Below, piece after piece: positions 1 through 10,959 of a stretch of DNA of 64,000 nucleotides. The stretch lies in assembly GCA_964016985.1 (NCBI GenBank), contig OZ024824.1, positions 123,821,577-123,885,576 on the forward strand. The letters are read 5' to 3'. Made by a program: the position numbers and the translations under genes. How positions within the stretch are numbered: position 1 is the stretch's first letter; every line of letters starts with the position of its first letter. The notes beneath the pieces were generated by a model. The model saw only the letters and a list, made by a program, of their open reading frames with translations, searched no databases and was not told where the DNA came from. The DNA is from Anodontia alba (taxonomy: Eukaryota > Mollusca > Bivalvia > Lucinida > Lucinidae).

Positions 1-167
1 GACAAAATATTTTACCATGTGTTTTCGTCTTATATCCCGTACTACATTTTACCGGTGCTTCCAAGCTTGTGTCGGCGCCCCTGAAGTCAACATATCCATG
101 CGCAAGGTGATACTTTTTTCCACAATCTGTTTAAAATTCGAAAATAAATAAATGAATAAATAAATAT

Positions 168-272
168 TACCACGCCATGCGGAAACGTGTCTTCGGGCAT
201 ATGCGGACAGCAAAGGCCCTGATCAGCCTGCGCATCCGCGCAGTCTGATCAGGGCCTTCCCTGTCCGGTAAC
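168..272. repeat. HP-F hairpin repeat
   Basis: The core GGCCCTGATCAGCCTGCGCA faces GCGCAGTCTGATCAGGGCC, giving a ~20 bp imperfect stem. Flanks CATGCGGAAACGTGTCTTCGG and CTGTCCG recur at 4921, 5219 and 54483. Confidence 0.75.
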
Positions 273-965
273 AGAATCATCGAACACACTAAGCCAAAAA
301 GTCGAGTCCCTAACGCAGTTGTCAGAGATTGAATATATACCTACAAGCTATGCCCCGAGTCTGCCAAGGCAGATAATCAAAGGTGGGAGTGCTAGGCCGT
401 AATACCATTTGGTTTGTAGTACTGATAGTATAAACTTTCTGGTTCTTGTGGACTACTTGGCGCATACATTATATGTGAAAATAGGATTCGTTTTTTTTTT
501 TTTTTTTTTTTTTTTTTCTTCTTCTTCTTCTTTTGTTGTTTTTATTAGTTATAAGTAACCAGCGTTTCCCTCACTTGTAATGTTCAGCTTTATTTCAGAA
601 ACTCAGAATAGTTTGCATATCAGGAAAGCATGAAAGAGGTTGCTGACTCAAACCCATATCACATGCATATTTAAAAATACGACAACATGAAAAACTAACC
701 TCTTCTGGTTAAAATATCAAGCTCCGCTACTTCCACAAGGGCGACGAAAATCTAAAATTAAAGCATAGCCATATATATAAACAGACCAAGAAAAAAGAAT
801 CTTGGAAGCAATGTGAAAACTGTTATCATATTTGGGTTCATTCTATGCATGTATGCTGAATAATACTAATAATACTGATAACACCACCACCACCCACACT
901 ACTAATACTTCTTCTACTACAAAAAGATCTACGTTTAGTATCGAAAAGTTTTAATTAATTTACAT
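273..965. other. No gene seen
   Basis: AT-rich sequence with a ~28 nt T tract followed by CTT repeats (490-531) and a loose AAT/ACC trinucleotide stretch near 860-920. I see no coding exon. Confidence 0.6.
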
Positions 966-1239
966 CACTCACGAAAACATGCCTATATTACTTTGCTCCT
1001 TAACCCAATTTTCATATATAAAAACTTGAGTTTACAGGGGTATACATTATTTTTCTTATTTCTGCTCAAAATCATAGATTGTATGTACTCGTTAGAACCA
1101 CCTCGCTGAGGCAGTTCTAACGAGTATCCACAATCAATGTTTTGAGCAGAAATATGAAAATATCAGAGTTTTTTTCTGAAAATTTTCAATTTTTTAAGTT
1201 GAAATTTTCTATATATTTGAATAGGCGTGTTTTCTAATG
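966..1239 (-). mobile_element. HP-A MITE copy 1
   Basis: Reverse copy, with the CACTCACGAAAACATGCC end at left. The core stem has several mismatches (CCACCTCGCTGAGGCAG), so it is an older copy. Confidence 0.9.
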
Positions 1240-1390
1240 AGGTATGCCATTTTTGTTCTAACTATTGAGGTTTATGGTAAATCAACAAAACGTGATCACA
1301 AAATACCTTGGACGGAACCAGTCGTTCACAAAGTGTACTTAATATACAAGGCTCAAAATATTAACACATTTTAGTCTGAAGAACCCAAAA

Positions 1391-1470
1391 TGGTAACTGG
1401 GAAACACTGCAGACGAAGATCAGATGCCGAAAAATGAGACGTCTGATCAGGTTTACCAATTTTTGCAAAA
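1391..1470. repeat. Degenerate HP-E hairpin
   Basis: GGAAACACTGCAGACGAAGATC faces GACGTCTGATCAGG; the stem is partly lost. Confidence 0.5.
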
Positions 1471-1596
1471 AGTTTAGCCATTTTTCTCTGGGAATATTAA
1501 AACCACATAACCTGACATACCTACTATTGAAATTAGTCTTTTCTAGTATAAAGAGTTGGGAGAGTTTATTCAGTCCAAATAGCGCTTACACCGTGG

Positions 1597-2015
1597 GAAT
1601 ATTTTGATAAATGTTGACAAACTTATAAATACCGACAAGATCTAGCTAATACGCTTGCCAAATACCATTTTAATTTGACCAAGGCAACGCCGAAGCATAA
1701 AATGTAAAAATATAGAAATCGTCGTAGCTTTTCAATCATATGAGATATTTTGATAAAATTTTGTTTGCACATTAATATTGACAAGTTCGAGATAAAGGGA
1801 TAGCCAGATGCCACTTTTCTTTGACCGAGGCAATACCGAGGCTAAAATGTGACGGTTAGCGACACTAACCATAACTTTTGAAACCTTAGGAATACTTTGA
1901 CAACTTTTCGCACACAGGATGATACCGACACGATCTAGTCAATAGGCTTGCCCAATGCCAATTTTCACTAACCGAGGCAACGTTGAGACCAAAATACGGA
2001 AGTAGCCATAAGTCT
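1597..2015. repeat. ~144 bp tandem repeat, three units
   Basis: Units begin near 1597, 1742 and 1884 and share TTTTGATAAA/TTTGACAA, CCGACA(A/C)GATCTAG, GGCTTGCC and CCGAGGCAA blocks at matching offsets. Divergence between units is roughly 20-30 percent by eye. Confidence 0.7.
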
Positions 2016-2020
2016 TCAAG

Positions 2021-2351
2021 ACCTGGGGTGGTACATACACCCTTGGGACCCAGGATGATGTCATTGAATGCATCTTATCATAAGGAACAATAATCTATAG
2101 AGGGTTTAGGGATGGGGATATTAACAGTGTCCGAGATATCAATCCTTATGTGAACTGGAGGTGGTGGGGCATACGCCGGGGGATCCATGTCCAGTGTCAT
2201 CATAAGAAACAACACTATATATGATAAAGGGGTAGAGATCTGGACGGTTTCCGAGATATTAAGCTTTATGTGAACTGTAGGGGTTGGCTCATACCCCGTG
2301 GGGACCCATGGTCAGTGTCATTGAATGCATCTTATCATAATGAACAACAAT
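2021..2351. repeat. ~120 bp diverged tandem repeat
   Basis: TTATGTGAACTG(G/T)AGG recurs at 2150 and 2270, and GTCATTGAATGCATCTTATC at 2061 and 2318. CATACNCC(G)GGGGNACC is repeated three times. No coding potential is evident. Confidence 0.65.
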
Positions 2352-2610
2352 CATCACGAAAACATGCCCATATACTCGTAATATTGACCCCCTTAAACCC
2401 CACTTTTATATAGTAAAACTGGGGTTTACAGGGGTATACATTATTTTTCTTATTTCTGCTCAAAAACATAGATTGTGGGTACTCGTTAGAACCGCCTCGG
2501 CGAGGCGGTTCTAACGAGTACCCACAATCTATGTTTTGAGCAGAAATATGAAAATTATCAGATTTTTTAATCTGAAAATTCTCAGTTTTTGGAGGTGAAA
2601 TTTCGTAATG
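2352..2610 (-). mobile_element. HP-A MITE copy 2
   Basis: Reverse copy with an intact core (CCTCGGCGAGG). An internal deletion near the right end removes the TATATATTTGAATAGG block but keeps the terminal CGTAATG. Confidence 0.92.
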
Positions 2611-2812
2611 ATTTATGATTAGTGGTTGGGGTTTGAACGGTTTCTGAGAGAGCATTGAGAGTACTAGGCATGCTATGAACCTCATTGGAACGTTGTTAGC
2701 TGCATGGTATTTGACTGACAGCCCATGCTTAGTGTTTTGTATACAAGCATTTATTCTAGACTTTTCTTGACGTAAATAGTATTTATATAGCCTTCTAGCT
2801 GAGAAGATGCAC

Positions 2813-2997
2813 TTTCTACTCAAAACTTAGATTGTGGGTACTCGTTAGAACCGCCTTGACGAGGCGGTTCTAACGAGTTCCACAATCTATTTTTTAGTAG
2901 AAATAAGAAAAATAATGTATACCCCTGCAAACCCAGTTTTACTATATAAAAGTGGGGTTTAAGGGGGTTAAAATTATATAGGCATGTTTTCGTGATG
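2813..2997 (+). mobile_element. HP-A MITE copy 3, left-truncated
   Basis: Only the core hairpin and the right half are present. With copy 2 in opposite orientation it brackets ~200 bp of unrelated sequence (2611-2812). Confidence 0.9.
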
Positions 2998-3200
2998 GGA
3001 TGGGGTGTGGCACATGGACAGGGTATTACTATTAAGATACCTGTTTTCCAGCTGCAAATAATTACAAATTAATTACCGCTAACAACAAGCGAATCTTCTG
3101 TGATGGGGTCATTCCTTTCTGGTATAGTACTTCATTTACCTGAAAACGATTCGATAGTATAACCTTATTTACTCTATTAGTATGTCAAAATAAATCAGTG

Positions 3201-3267
3201 GCAAACAGTGTAGACCCTGATCAGACGCCGCGTTCTGCGGCGTCTGATCTGGGTCTTCACTGTTTGC
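3201..3267. repeat. HP-E hairpin
   Basis: GCAAACAGTGTAGACCCTGA and its complement form a ~31 bp arm hairpin around CAGACGCCGC. It translates fortuitously as VDPDQTPRSAASDLGLHCL, a motif that recurs at other HP-E sites. Confidence 0.85.
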
Positions 3268-3417
3268 TCATGCCTTTTTGTCCGATTATTTCGGTAAGTG
3301 CGGTATTGAGCAAAATCAGGCTCTTTAACATAAAATGCATTGTGAATACTTCTCTATGTCATTATAGATATACTTTTCACAAATCAGCTGTCTAGTGCTG
3401 TAGTTAACCTGTATATT

Positions 3418-3494
3418 TGGACAGACATGTCCGTACAGACCCAGATCAGATGCCACAGAATGCGGCGTAGGATCGGTCTCAACACTGTTGATCA
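3418..3494. repeat. Degenerate HP-E hairpin
   Basis: ACAGACCCAGATCAGATGCC and GGATCGGTCTCAACACTGTT form an imperfect stem 150 bp from a well-preserved copy. Confidence 0.6.
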
Positions 3495-3970
3495 CCCTTT
3501 CAGCCATTCTCAGACTCACCAAAAGGTAATGAAAAGGATTTGTTCAAATATTAGAAGAGGTGTGGTAGGAAGATGTTTGAATTTCATGGTTAATGTGTTA
3601 TTTATTTTGTCTTTTTTGCGATGCTTTATTGGCCGCAAGTTGAAAATATAACTAACGTATATGCTTCCGGTCATGCAAGTAACCATGCGCATCCGCGCAG
3701 TCCGATCAGAGTTTCGGTCTAATCTAAGTCTTTGTGTTATAAGGCTTATTTGATCAAGATGGGCGCTATACTAATATAACACAAAAATGCACGCACGCGC
3801 GCATGCATCCACGCACGCACTCATGCACACGCGCACCAAAAGACAAACAAGAAAACAGAAAAGAAAACAAAGAAAAAAATAAAAATGAAAACAAATAACG
3901 AATATATATATATATTAACGTAATGTAGTATGCTATATTGTTTAACGTTTAACCCATATTTTGAAAAATA
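3495..3970. other. No gene seen
   Basis: An HP-F scrap at 3664-3720 (CATGCGCATCCGCGCAGTCC), a degenerate CACG/CATG tract at 3788-3838 and A-rich low-complexity DNA. No exon is recognisable. Confidence 0.55.
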
Positions 3971-4445
3971 AAAGTGAAGATACCCAGGAAATGCTACAAT
4001 CACGAATCCAAATCCTCACGGGGGTCAAAACAAGCAGAGGTGAGGAACAAATAAGAACCGCACAAACATCACATATGAAATCCCCAGACGCACAAATAAT
4101 AACTGCAACAGAGGAAATGATTAAGAACGATTTGTAGGAAAACTGTTGGAGAGCTTTAACAAGTTTGAATCGCAAGTAACCTCATCCTTGATTCTGATGC
4201 AGCTCCAACAAATATATGTTCGGTCCACATAGGGATCCTCTACCTCAACTGTGAAACATCACAGTGAAACACATATAATCAAAAAAAAAAAAAAAAAAAA
4301 AGTAATCAAATAAAAAAAAAAAAAAAAAAAAAAACTCTGATGAAAAGTGATCAAGGCGATCTGAAGCCATAACACAAGAAAACCACAAACAGGACCATGA
4401 CTGGCACAACCACGGACACTGATAGTCAAACGCCAACCATCTGTA
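3971..4445 (+). repeat. Family H repeat, copy 1
   Basis: Begins near GATACCCAGGAAATGC. Shared landmarks are CATCACATATGAAAT, CTGATGCAGCTCCAA, TTCGGTCCACATAGGG and CACAGTGAAACACAT. Two A tracts (4281-4333) interrupt it before GCGATCTGAAGCC. Confidence 0.75.
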
Positions 4446-4920
4446 AAAAGATTGAGGAGAGAGAAATCAGTCTGGCATTTCTGTGATGAAACCAGAAGTG
4501 GTAAATGTACAAAATATATGATTGCAACGCAAGCAATTAACATTTATACTACAATAACAATTCACCATGTGCATTCTCACAGCCTGATCAGGGACTTCTC
4601 TACTGGTATGTTCTTTAGAATCCGATTATTCATGACGGTCCTGATTTCAGTGTACGAATATGTAGGCTGATCTGGGCCTTTGCTCCATACTTTTTTTTTT
4701 TTTGCGTCGCCCATACGGGTATGTAAAATAACTATTCGACTATTTTCTCTTTATCATTTTATTTCATTTTATTTCTGTTTTGTTACAAACACGAGTAGAA
4801 AATAAAAAGACTTACTTGAAAAGCTACAAGACCTTTAGCCACCAAAATTGTCAAATACAAACACCACCTAGAAGTCAAAACGGGAACACACATCGGCATC
4901 ACCCCCGTTTGTACAAATGG
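4446..4920. other. No gene seen
   Basis: Contains an HP-F-like scrap (4575-4685, CACAGCCTGATCAGGGAC and GGCTGATCTGGGCC) and otherwise AT-rich sequence. Confidence 0.5.
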
Positions 4921-5030
4921 GCTGCGTCATGCGAAAACGTAATCAGGCATATGTGGTCAGTGAAACTCCAGATCAGCCTGCGCATTCGCGCAGTCTGATC
5001 AGGACCTTCACTGTCCGCTTATAGAATCAT
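4921..5030. repeat. HP-F hairpin repeat
   Basis: CCAGATCAGCCTGCGCATTC faces GCGCAGTCTGATCAGGACC. It is followed by CTGTCCG(C) and ATAGAATCATAGG, as in the copy at 168. Confidence 0.75.
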
Positions 5031-5079
5031 AGGGTATTGTAGAACATAACGAAGTTCCTGAAGAGACTGTATGTATATC

Positions 5080-5440
5080 TCCACTGGCTGATCAGGATCT
5101 TAAGGTGTGCATTTACTCTGAAGACTCGTTTTCTCGTATCGCGGCTCAAATAACAAAGAACATCGTATTTCAACCTGTCTGTAATAACACGTCGATAGAA
5201 TTACATTTTCAAATGGGCAGCGTTATGCGAAATAGGGCTATCGAACATGCGCAAAATGCGCACATTCAGATAATCCTGCGTATGCGAAAACTATCATCCG
5301 GGAACTTGCTCTCCACTCATATATTTGGTAGTATCCAATGATTCTGTTCGCGGACAATGAAGGTCCTGATCAGACAAAGCGGATGCGCATATTCCCGAAG
5401 ACACGTTTTTGCATAGCGCGACTCAAATATAAGATAACAA
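5080..5440. repeat. HP-F elements, two tandem degenerate copies
   Basis: TATGCGAAAAC, CATGCGCAAAATGCGCA and GGTCCTGATCAGACAAAGCG match the longer HP-F copy at 54483-54700, including CCGAAGACACGTTTT near the right end. Confidence 0.65.
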
Positions 5441-5735
5441 AAACATGTGTTCAGGTGATTTTGTAATGAAATCCTTGAATCAAATATTGAATCACACATG
5501 CATCGTGACCATTGTATTGTGTTTCTTGTTTTACTTTTTTTTTTACACCAATGACTAATCTCATGTGATTTATATGTATGTAGTACCCCACCCCCACCGC
5601 ATGGGCTTTCAGAGAAGTACTGTGTATGTTGACATGCAGTGACAAGAAAATCGTAACTTAGAGTATTGTGATCCTCTCCAATAGCTAACAGACCCCACAC
5701 AGAGCCGCCCTCATACTTACAGTCTTCACCATATA

Positions 5736-6130
5736 CAGTCGAATTTAAATAGCTCGAACATCTGTTCGTGACGTTGGCACATGTAATTCGAGCGACTGAG
5801 GGTTAGTCATAGCACCAGGTCAGAGAACAAATGAGATAATCCCCAGTCAGCATTCTACATAAATCTATATCGGGCCATCATCGGCCCGTCAGGGTAGCTG
5901 ACGGGCCGATGACTGCCCGATGTAGATTTACGTAGAATGCTAGCTGGGATCTTAGTCTTTTAGATCTTCTATAAAATAGTATGCCGAGTGTATTCATTAG
6001 AATCGCATCGTTGAGACGATTCTAATGAGTGCATACAAAATACAAGTTCAAGATAAAAAAATAAGAACATTGCCCTAAAATATCCTGAAAAATTTGTTTT
6101 CTGGAGCTATCAAAAGGATATTCTAGGGAC
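5736..6130 (-). mobile_element. HP-B MITE with nested foldback
   Basis: Left end TA-CAGTCGAATTTAAATAGCTCG matches the reversed right end of other HP-B copies. The core TATTCATTAGAATCGCATCG and its complement sit at 5989-6034. The copy is interrupted at 5849-5949 by an HP-D element and its far end has decayed. Confidence 0.75.
5849..5949. mobile_element. HP-D foldback element (CCCAGC type)
   Basis: A 101 bp inverted repeat runs CCCAGTCAGCATTCTAC to GTAGAATGCTAGCTGGG with GGGCCGATGA/TCATCGGCCC inside. It is flanked by ATC on both sides, a candidate 3 bp target duplication. Confidence 0.8.
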
Positions 6131-6141
6131 TGAAAAATAGT

Positions 6142-6146
<5 letters not shown>

Positions 6147-6215
<69 letters not shown>

Positions 6216-6254
6216 CGTGCGTGAGAGAGACAGAGACAGAGAGAGAGAGAGAGT
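6147..6254. repeat. (TG)n and (GA)n microsatellite
   Basis: About 33 TG dinucleotides, then GTGC/GTGA variants and a GA tract. Translations such as CVCVCV or THTHTH here are not genes. Confidence 0.95.
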
Positions 6255-6370
6255 GAGACGGTTGTATCATATAATAATAAAACTGAAATTAATGCAATAC
6301 AAATGTAAATACAGATGTATTCTGTATATAATAAGGTGTGTGTGTGTGTGTGAGGGGGGGGGGGGGGGGA

Positions 6371-6560
6371 GTGGGGTTGCTGGTCCGAGCGATTAAAGCC
6401 AAAGGTTGCGTGTTCAAGTTTGGCTCAGACCACAGACTTAACTTTTTCTGTTCACCCTACATTGAATGGGTACCCTCCTATCAACTGTTAACGGAAGCGC
6501 CATAAAAGGACTGGACCCCGTCTTTCACATTCTGCGCCTAAGAGGGCTCTAATTCAAATC
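6371..6560 (+). mobile_element. Degenerate tRNA(Leu/Ser)-derived SINE
   Basis: TGGTCCGAGCGATTAAAGCC resembles the A-box region of a type II tRNA, and GTTCAAGTTTGGC at about 6412 a decayed B box. The following CACCCTACATTGAATGGGT and CATAAAAGGACTGGACC would be the body. It is too mutated to be a functional tRNA. Confidence 0.5.
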
Positions 6561-6736
6561 CGCAAAACAACACATATTGAGACACATCAATTTACCATCC
6601 CCGTTTTACACAATAGAAAATATATATTTGATCAACCCTCCGTGTGAAGACACTTGATACAACCACAATTCGCTTATATGATTATTTGAATTGCATGAAC
6701 CTTCGCTTAGAGTTTTGTTAATCAGATGTAACATTG

Positions 6737-7017
6737 CATTACGAAAACAGGCCTATTCAAATATATAGAAAATTTCACCTCGAAAAACTGAAAATTTTCG
6801 GATAAAAAAAACTCTGAAATTTTTCATATTTCTGCACAAAAAAGATGGATTGTGGGTACTCGTTAGAACCGCCTCGGCGATGCGGTTCTAACGAGTACCC
6901 ACAATCTATGTTTTGAGCAGAAATATGAAAAATAATGTATACCCCTGTAAACCCCAGTTTTACTATATAAAAGGGGGTTTAAGGGGGTCAAAATTATATA
7001 GGCATGTTTTCGTGATG
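6737..7017 (+). mobile_element. HP-A MITE copy 4
   Basis: Full-length forward copy; the core reads CCTCGGCGATGCGG with one mismatch. Confidence 0.95.
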
Positions 7018-7046
7018 GTATTTAATATTTCAATAAACATATTTTT

Positions 7047-7089
7047 GGATATTTGTTAGAATCGCCTTAGGCGATTCTAACAAATATCC
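7047..7089. repeat. Short hairpin related to the HP-A/HP-B core
   Basis: GGATATTTGTTAGAATCGCC and its complement make 20 bp perfect arms around a TTA centre. TTAGAATCGCC is the same string as in the HP-B core. A half-copy (GGCGATTCTAAC) is at 63608. Confidence 0.85.
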
Positions 7090-7332
7090 AAAACATATGT
7101 TCTTTGAAGAAAGAAAAATAAAAAAAATCCAGTCTTTCTTTTTATATTATTCTGCTCATGATGAAGTCTTTACAACTGCGAATTCATTTTTATGGTTACA
7201 ACTTTGGGGACAAATGCTGTGCTAACTGATTGATTATGTTGGAGTTAAACGGCACGTCAACTCATGTGGGTCATTTTGTGTCGTCTCTCAGAGAAAGGGA
7301 GAAAAAGATAGAAGATACAGTTGAGTAGATGA

Positions 7333-7375
7333 AAGGGGGGGGGGGGAGAGAGAGAGAGGGGCGGGGAGAACAGGG
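7333..7375 (+). repeat. G/GA-rich tract
   Basis: A run of about 13 G followed by GA repeats. It is low complexity, with a possible G-quadruplex on the plus strand. Confidence 0.8.
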
Positions 7376-7456
7376 AAGAAAGAGGAACAGGAATGAAAGG
7401 GAAGAAACAGAAGAAATAAAAGCATTCCCCTCTACCCTTACCTGCTACAAGGATAG

Positions 7457-7502
7457 CAAGCCTTGCCCAACTGAAAATCAATATCATTTGGGCAAGGCTT
7501 AC
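7457..7502. repeat. Isolated hairpin
   Basis: AAGCCTTGCCCAA pairs with TTGGGCAAGGCTT across an AT-rich 17-nt loop. It does not belong to the other hairpin families. Confidence 0.7.
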
Positions 7503-7646
7503 ACGACACCTTCGCACACCCGACCATCCCCTGTGTTACGTACCTGAAATTTTGACAACTTGTTTACTAGAAGCTTAGTTTACAAATCCTAAAATATTTG
7601 AGAAGGCAAATTGCAGGTGTTCAGTCACTGATATTTTAATCGTTAT

Positions 7647-8062
7647 TTAAGGGGACTGGATACTAGTATACAAATTCAGAGGCCACTTGGAACTATATTG
7701 TCTTCCTCTGAATTAAGGATCTACTCTAAAAGGAAAACGTTTGCTCCCATGAGTAGCAAACTATGGGAAGGACCAAAATTAATGTTCTTAGAACGTATGG
7801 TATGACCAACTTGTTAATAATAAAAATAATAAAATTAATAATAATAATAATAATCGACCTTATTTATAGAGGGTAACACATTTAGTAATCTAGTACTAAT
7901 CTTCCATGTGGCCCTCTTTTTTCCTGGGTAGAAACCAGTACTAAGCAATGTGTCAATGTTCGCTTTATTATGGCAATAAAATATGTTTAAACTAGTAGCA
8001 AATTATTTTTCTTTAAAGTAGATCGTTTTTCAGAGGACAAAGCAAACAGGGAGTCCCCTTAA
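7647..8062. mobile_element. Family M, TTAA-bounded element
   Basis: Bounded by TTAAGGGGACT and AGTCCCCTTAA, an 11 bp inverted repeat that includes TTAA, the target of piggyBac and Kolobok transposons. The 416 bp interior has no coding sequence. The same left end, TTAAGGGGACTGGAT, occurs at 58633. Confidence 0.7.
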
Positions 8063-8277
8063 AGAATTCTACATTCCGTCTCCTTGTGTTTTGTATCATG
8101 TACCATTTTATATAAAAAATGAATGCTGTCCAACAATGTTGAATTTCGATATCGTACAGCCATACAAAACTTTGCATATGTTCAAAGGTACCTTTTCGCT
8201 TGACGCCACCAATATAAAGCGTTTAAAGTGGAAAACAGTTAAACTTGGAAGGCTGACCATTGCAATTTCGAAATAAC

Positions 8278-8530
8278 CATTACGAAAACACGCCTATTCA
8301 AATATATATAAAATTTCACCTCCAAAAACTGAAAATTTTTCAGATAAAAAAACTCTGATATTTTTTATGTTTCTGCTCAAAACATGGGCGAGGCGGTTCT
8401 AACGAGTACCCACAATCTATGTTTTTGAGCAGAAATAAGAAAAATAATATATACCCCTTTAAACCCCAGTTTTACTGTATAAAAGTGGGGTTCAAGGGGG
8501 TCAAAATTATATAGGCAAGTTTTCGTGATG
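8278..8530 (+). mobile_element. HP-A MITE copy 5
   Basis: Forward copy that has lost most of the left core arm; CTCAAAACATG is joined directly to GGCGAGGCGG, a palindrome-centred deletion. Confidence 0.93.
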
Positions 8531-8784
8531 GCGTACCGTCTCATATATATTTGAATCATTCTTTAGGCGAAATCATTAGATGAAAACTTGTAATACATTA
8601 TCTATTTTATTTTCAAAGAAAAATAGCTTGACATCTCAATCAAAATCGGAAACAATTTGAATGAAATGTCAAGTATTACGAGGGATGCTCGTATGTTTGG
8701 AAAAGTTGTCGCTTTGTTTATAATAAAGAGGTTAGAGTCGAAGGTATTATCTTATAATATGCTCTAACGTGATTGCGCACTTCG

Positions 8785-9063
8785 CATCACGAACACATAC
8801 CTATATAATTTTGACCCCCTTAAACCCCACTTTTATATAGTAAAACTGGGGTTTACAGGGGTATACAAAATTTTTCTTATTTTTGCACGAAAACATAGAT
8901 TGTGGGTACTATTTAGAACCGCCTCGCCGAGGCGGTTCTAACGAGTACCCACAATCTATGTTTTTAGCAGAAATAGGAAAATATCAGAATTTTTTATCTG
9001 ACAATTTTCCTTTTTTTGGTGGTAAAATTTTCTATATATTTGAATAGGCATGTTTTCGTAATG
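8785..9063 (-). mobile_element. HP-A MITE copy 6
   Basis: Full-length reverse copy; the core GCCTCGCCGAGGC is intact with one arm change (GTACTATTTAG). Confidence 0.95.
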
Positions 9064-9486
9064 GGTTCAACTCCTTTTAACAGCGAGTTAAAACAAACGC
9101 TTTCATATATTATTTCTGAGGTTTTGATACACAGCCATAAAAAGAATTTCTTAGTCAGAATCTAGGCATACCTCTCTAGTTACCTCTTTATGTAGTAAAA
9201 AGGGGGAAATACAGGGCAAGGAATATGTGGAAGTTCATATGCTGACCATTTATCTAACAATAATATGACCTTAGCAATAAGCTTCAAAAATAAATAATTC
9301 CATGCAAAACTATTGCCAGAATAAATTCGCAGCCTATGATAAGAAGTAAACATATTCTATAATGAATGTCATTTGAGAACAAAGAACACACTCACAAAGC
9401 TGCCATTTTTTTTCTGGGCCAGACTGGGCTAGTTTCGGCAAATTAGGCCTCATCATTCAACCTTATAAGATTTTTTTAATACTCCT
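9064..9486. other. No gene seen
   Basis: AT-rich. GGCCAGACTGGGCTAGTTTC at 9418 is the reverse complement of a block at 29858-29885, so part of it is a minor repeat. Confidence 0.5.
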
Positions 9487-9764
9487 AATTACAGAAACAC
9501 GCCTATTCAAATATATTGAAAATTTCACAACCAAAAACTGAAATTTTTCACATAAAACTTTTGATATTTTTCACATTTCTGCCCAAAACATAGATTGTGG
9601 GTACTCGTTAGAACCGCCACGCCAAGGTGGTTTAAACGAGTACCCACAATCTATGCTATTGAGCAGAACTAAGAAAAATAATGTATACCCCTATAAACCC
9701 CAGTTTTACTATATAAAAGTGGGATTTAAGAGGGTCAAAATTATATAGTTATATTTTCGTGATG
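9487..9764 (+). mobile_element. HP-A MITE copy 7
   Basis: Full-length forward copy, diverged core (GCCACGCCAAGGTGG) and altered left end (ATTACAGAAACACG). Confidence 0.93.
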
Positions 9765-10583
9765 CGGAATAGGCTCAACTATTGTTAAGGTCCAGACATA
9801 TTAAGTACATTATAGTGAAGTACGGTATTACGTTTAACAGCCGCCACTTGGCCCTAATGTATGATGTAGGAAGTACTTCACTAAGTGTTCGGTCAGTTTA
9901 GGGCGCTTCACTTTATCAGTGAATCCCCACAATAAAGATCTTAGGGAAGACATAACATAAAACATAACATAACGTAAATTTTATTTTGACGAGCATGGTA
10001 CAGCTCATCGCCATACAAACACATTTACAATCTGCATCAAATAATACACACAAGAGAGTGTCTTATAAGCATACAAGTATGACAACCTATAAGTTAAAGC
10101 CCTGAAGCTTTATCACTGTCAAAACTCAAACAAATATTCTAAAGAACAATCATCCAAAACAAAACAGCAGCAGCAGTAGTAGTACTAGTGGTAATATTAG
10201 TAGTATAACTAGTAGACACAGCAGTAGTAGTTGCAGTAGTGGTAGTGGTAGTAGTAGTTGTAGTAGTAGTATGCTAGTGCGGTTGTTGGAAGAAGGAAGC
10301 AGCATTATACTTCTCAGTAGTAATGGAAATAGTAGTTCAAATACGAGTAACTTCTCACGCTTAGCGTGGTTTACCGATTCACAAAATTCCAATCAGACTT
10401 GCGCAAGAAAATCGTGCAGCTGTAAATTCCGACAGCCAGTCACAACAAAAGGCAACGGCCTGTGAACAAAATTTGTCCAATCAGCACTCTTGGTGTGGTC
10501 TCGATTACCTGATGTGACCGTCTGCCGTGTCAAGCTGTGAATATTGTGAATGGGAATATTTATTAATAATAATTTATACTAGT
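9765..10583. other. No gene seen
   Basis: Holds a short ACATAA repeat (9951-9975) and a long degenerate AGT/GTA trinucleotide tract (10166-10272). Apparent Leu-rich frames come from that tract. Confidence 0.6.
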
Positions 10584-10796
10584 TTAACTCTTTCACTGCC
10601 ACAAGCGATAATAATAGGCTTTTGCAAACAGCATAGATCAAGATGTGAAGACTCATTGAGCCGTCTCATCTGGATCTACGCTGTTTGAAATTCAGTCTTT
10701 CAATTTTACATATAATAGTCTTTCCAAGCTGCAGTTTGTTAAAATAAAAAAAGCAGACGACAAATGTCATCTGAAATTTGGCACCGAAAGAGTTAA
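10584..10796. mobile_element. HP-E element with TTAA ends
   Basis: TTAACTCTTTCACTGCCA at left and GGCACCGAAAGAGTTAA at right form terminal inverted repeats. The internal hairpin CAAACAGCATAGATCAAGAT faces CATCTGGATCTACGCTGTTTG. Confidence 0.8.
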
Positions 10797-10959
10797 GGAT
10801 ACTCAACTTGCATGTAAATGGAACTAAACAGCATAAAAGGTAAGGTAGCTACTTAGTTATATCTGCATGTTAAAGAGGTCCATGCAAAACCGTCTTCGGG
10901 CATCGGGAAGACACCCAATGAAGGTCCTAATCATGAAGGACATCCTTCCAGAGGCAGCA

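Noticed and set aside
2461..2560. Palindromic repeats as a CRISPR array
   Set aside because: The palindromes are dispersed, hundreds of bases apart, inside MITEs in a eukaryotic genome. There is no regular repeat-spacer pattern and no cas gene.
3198..3395. Recurrent frame VDPDQTPRSAASDLGLHCL
   Set aside because: This is one arm-to-arm translation of the HP-E hairpin, seen again at 46926, 51065 and 55130. It follows the palindrome, not protein constraint.
6371..6445. Functional tRNA-Leu/Ser gene
   Set aside because: The A and B box resemblance is present but stems do not close and the sequence continues as a SINE-like body.
8676..8720. Second mariner terminus (TACGAGGGATGCTCG...)
   Set aside because: The first ten bases resemble the TIR at 30067, but no matching right end or transposase remains. 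Too short to call.
10150..10392. Leu-rich minus-strand 80-residue frame
   Set aside because: Produced by a degenerate AGT/GTA trinucleotide repeat, with no support for coding.
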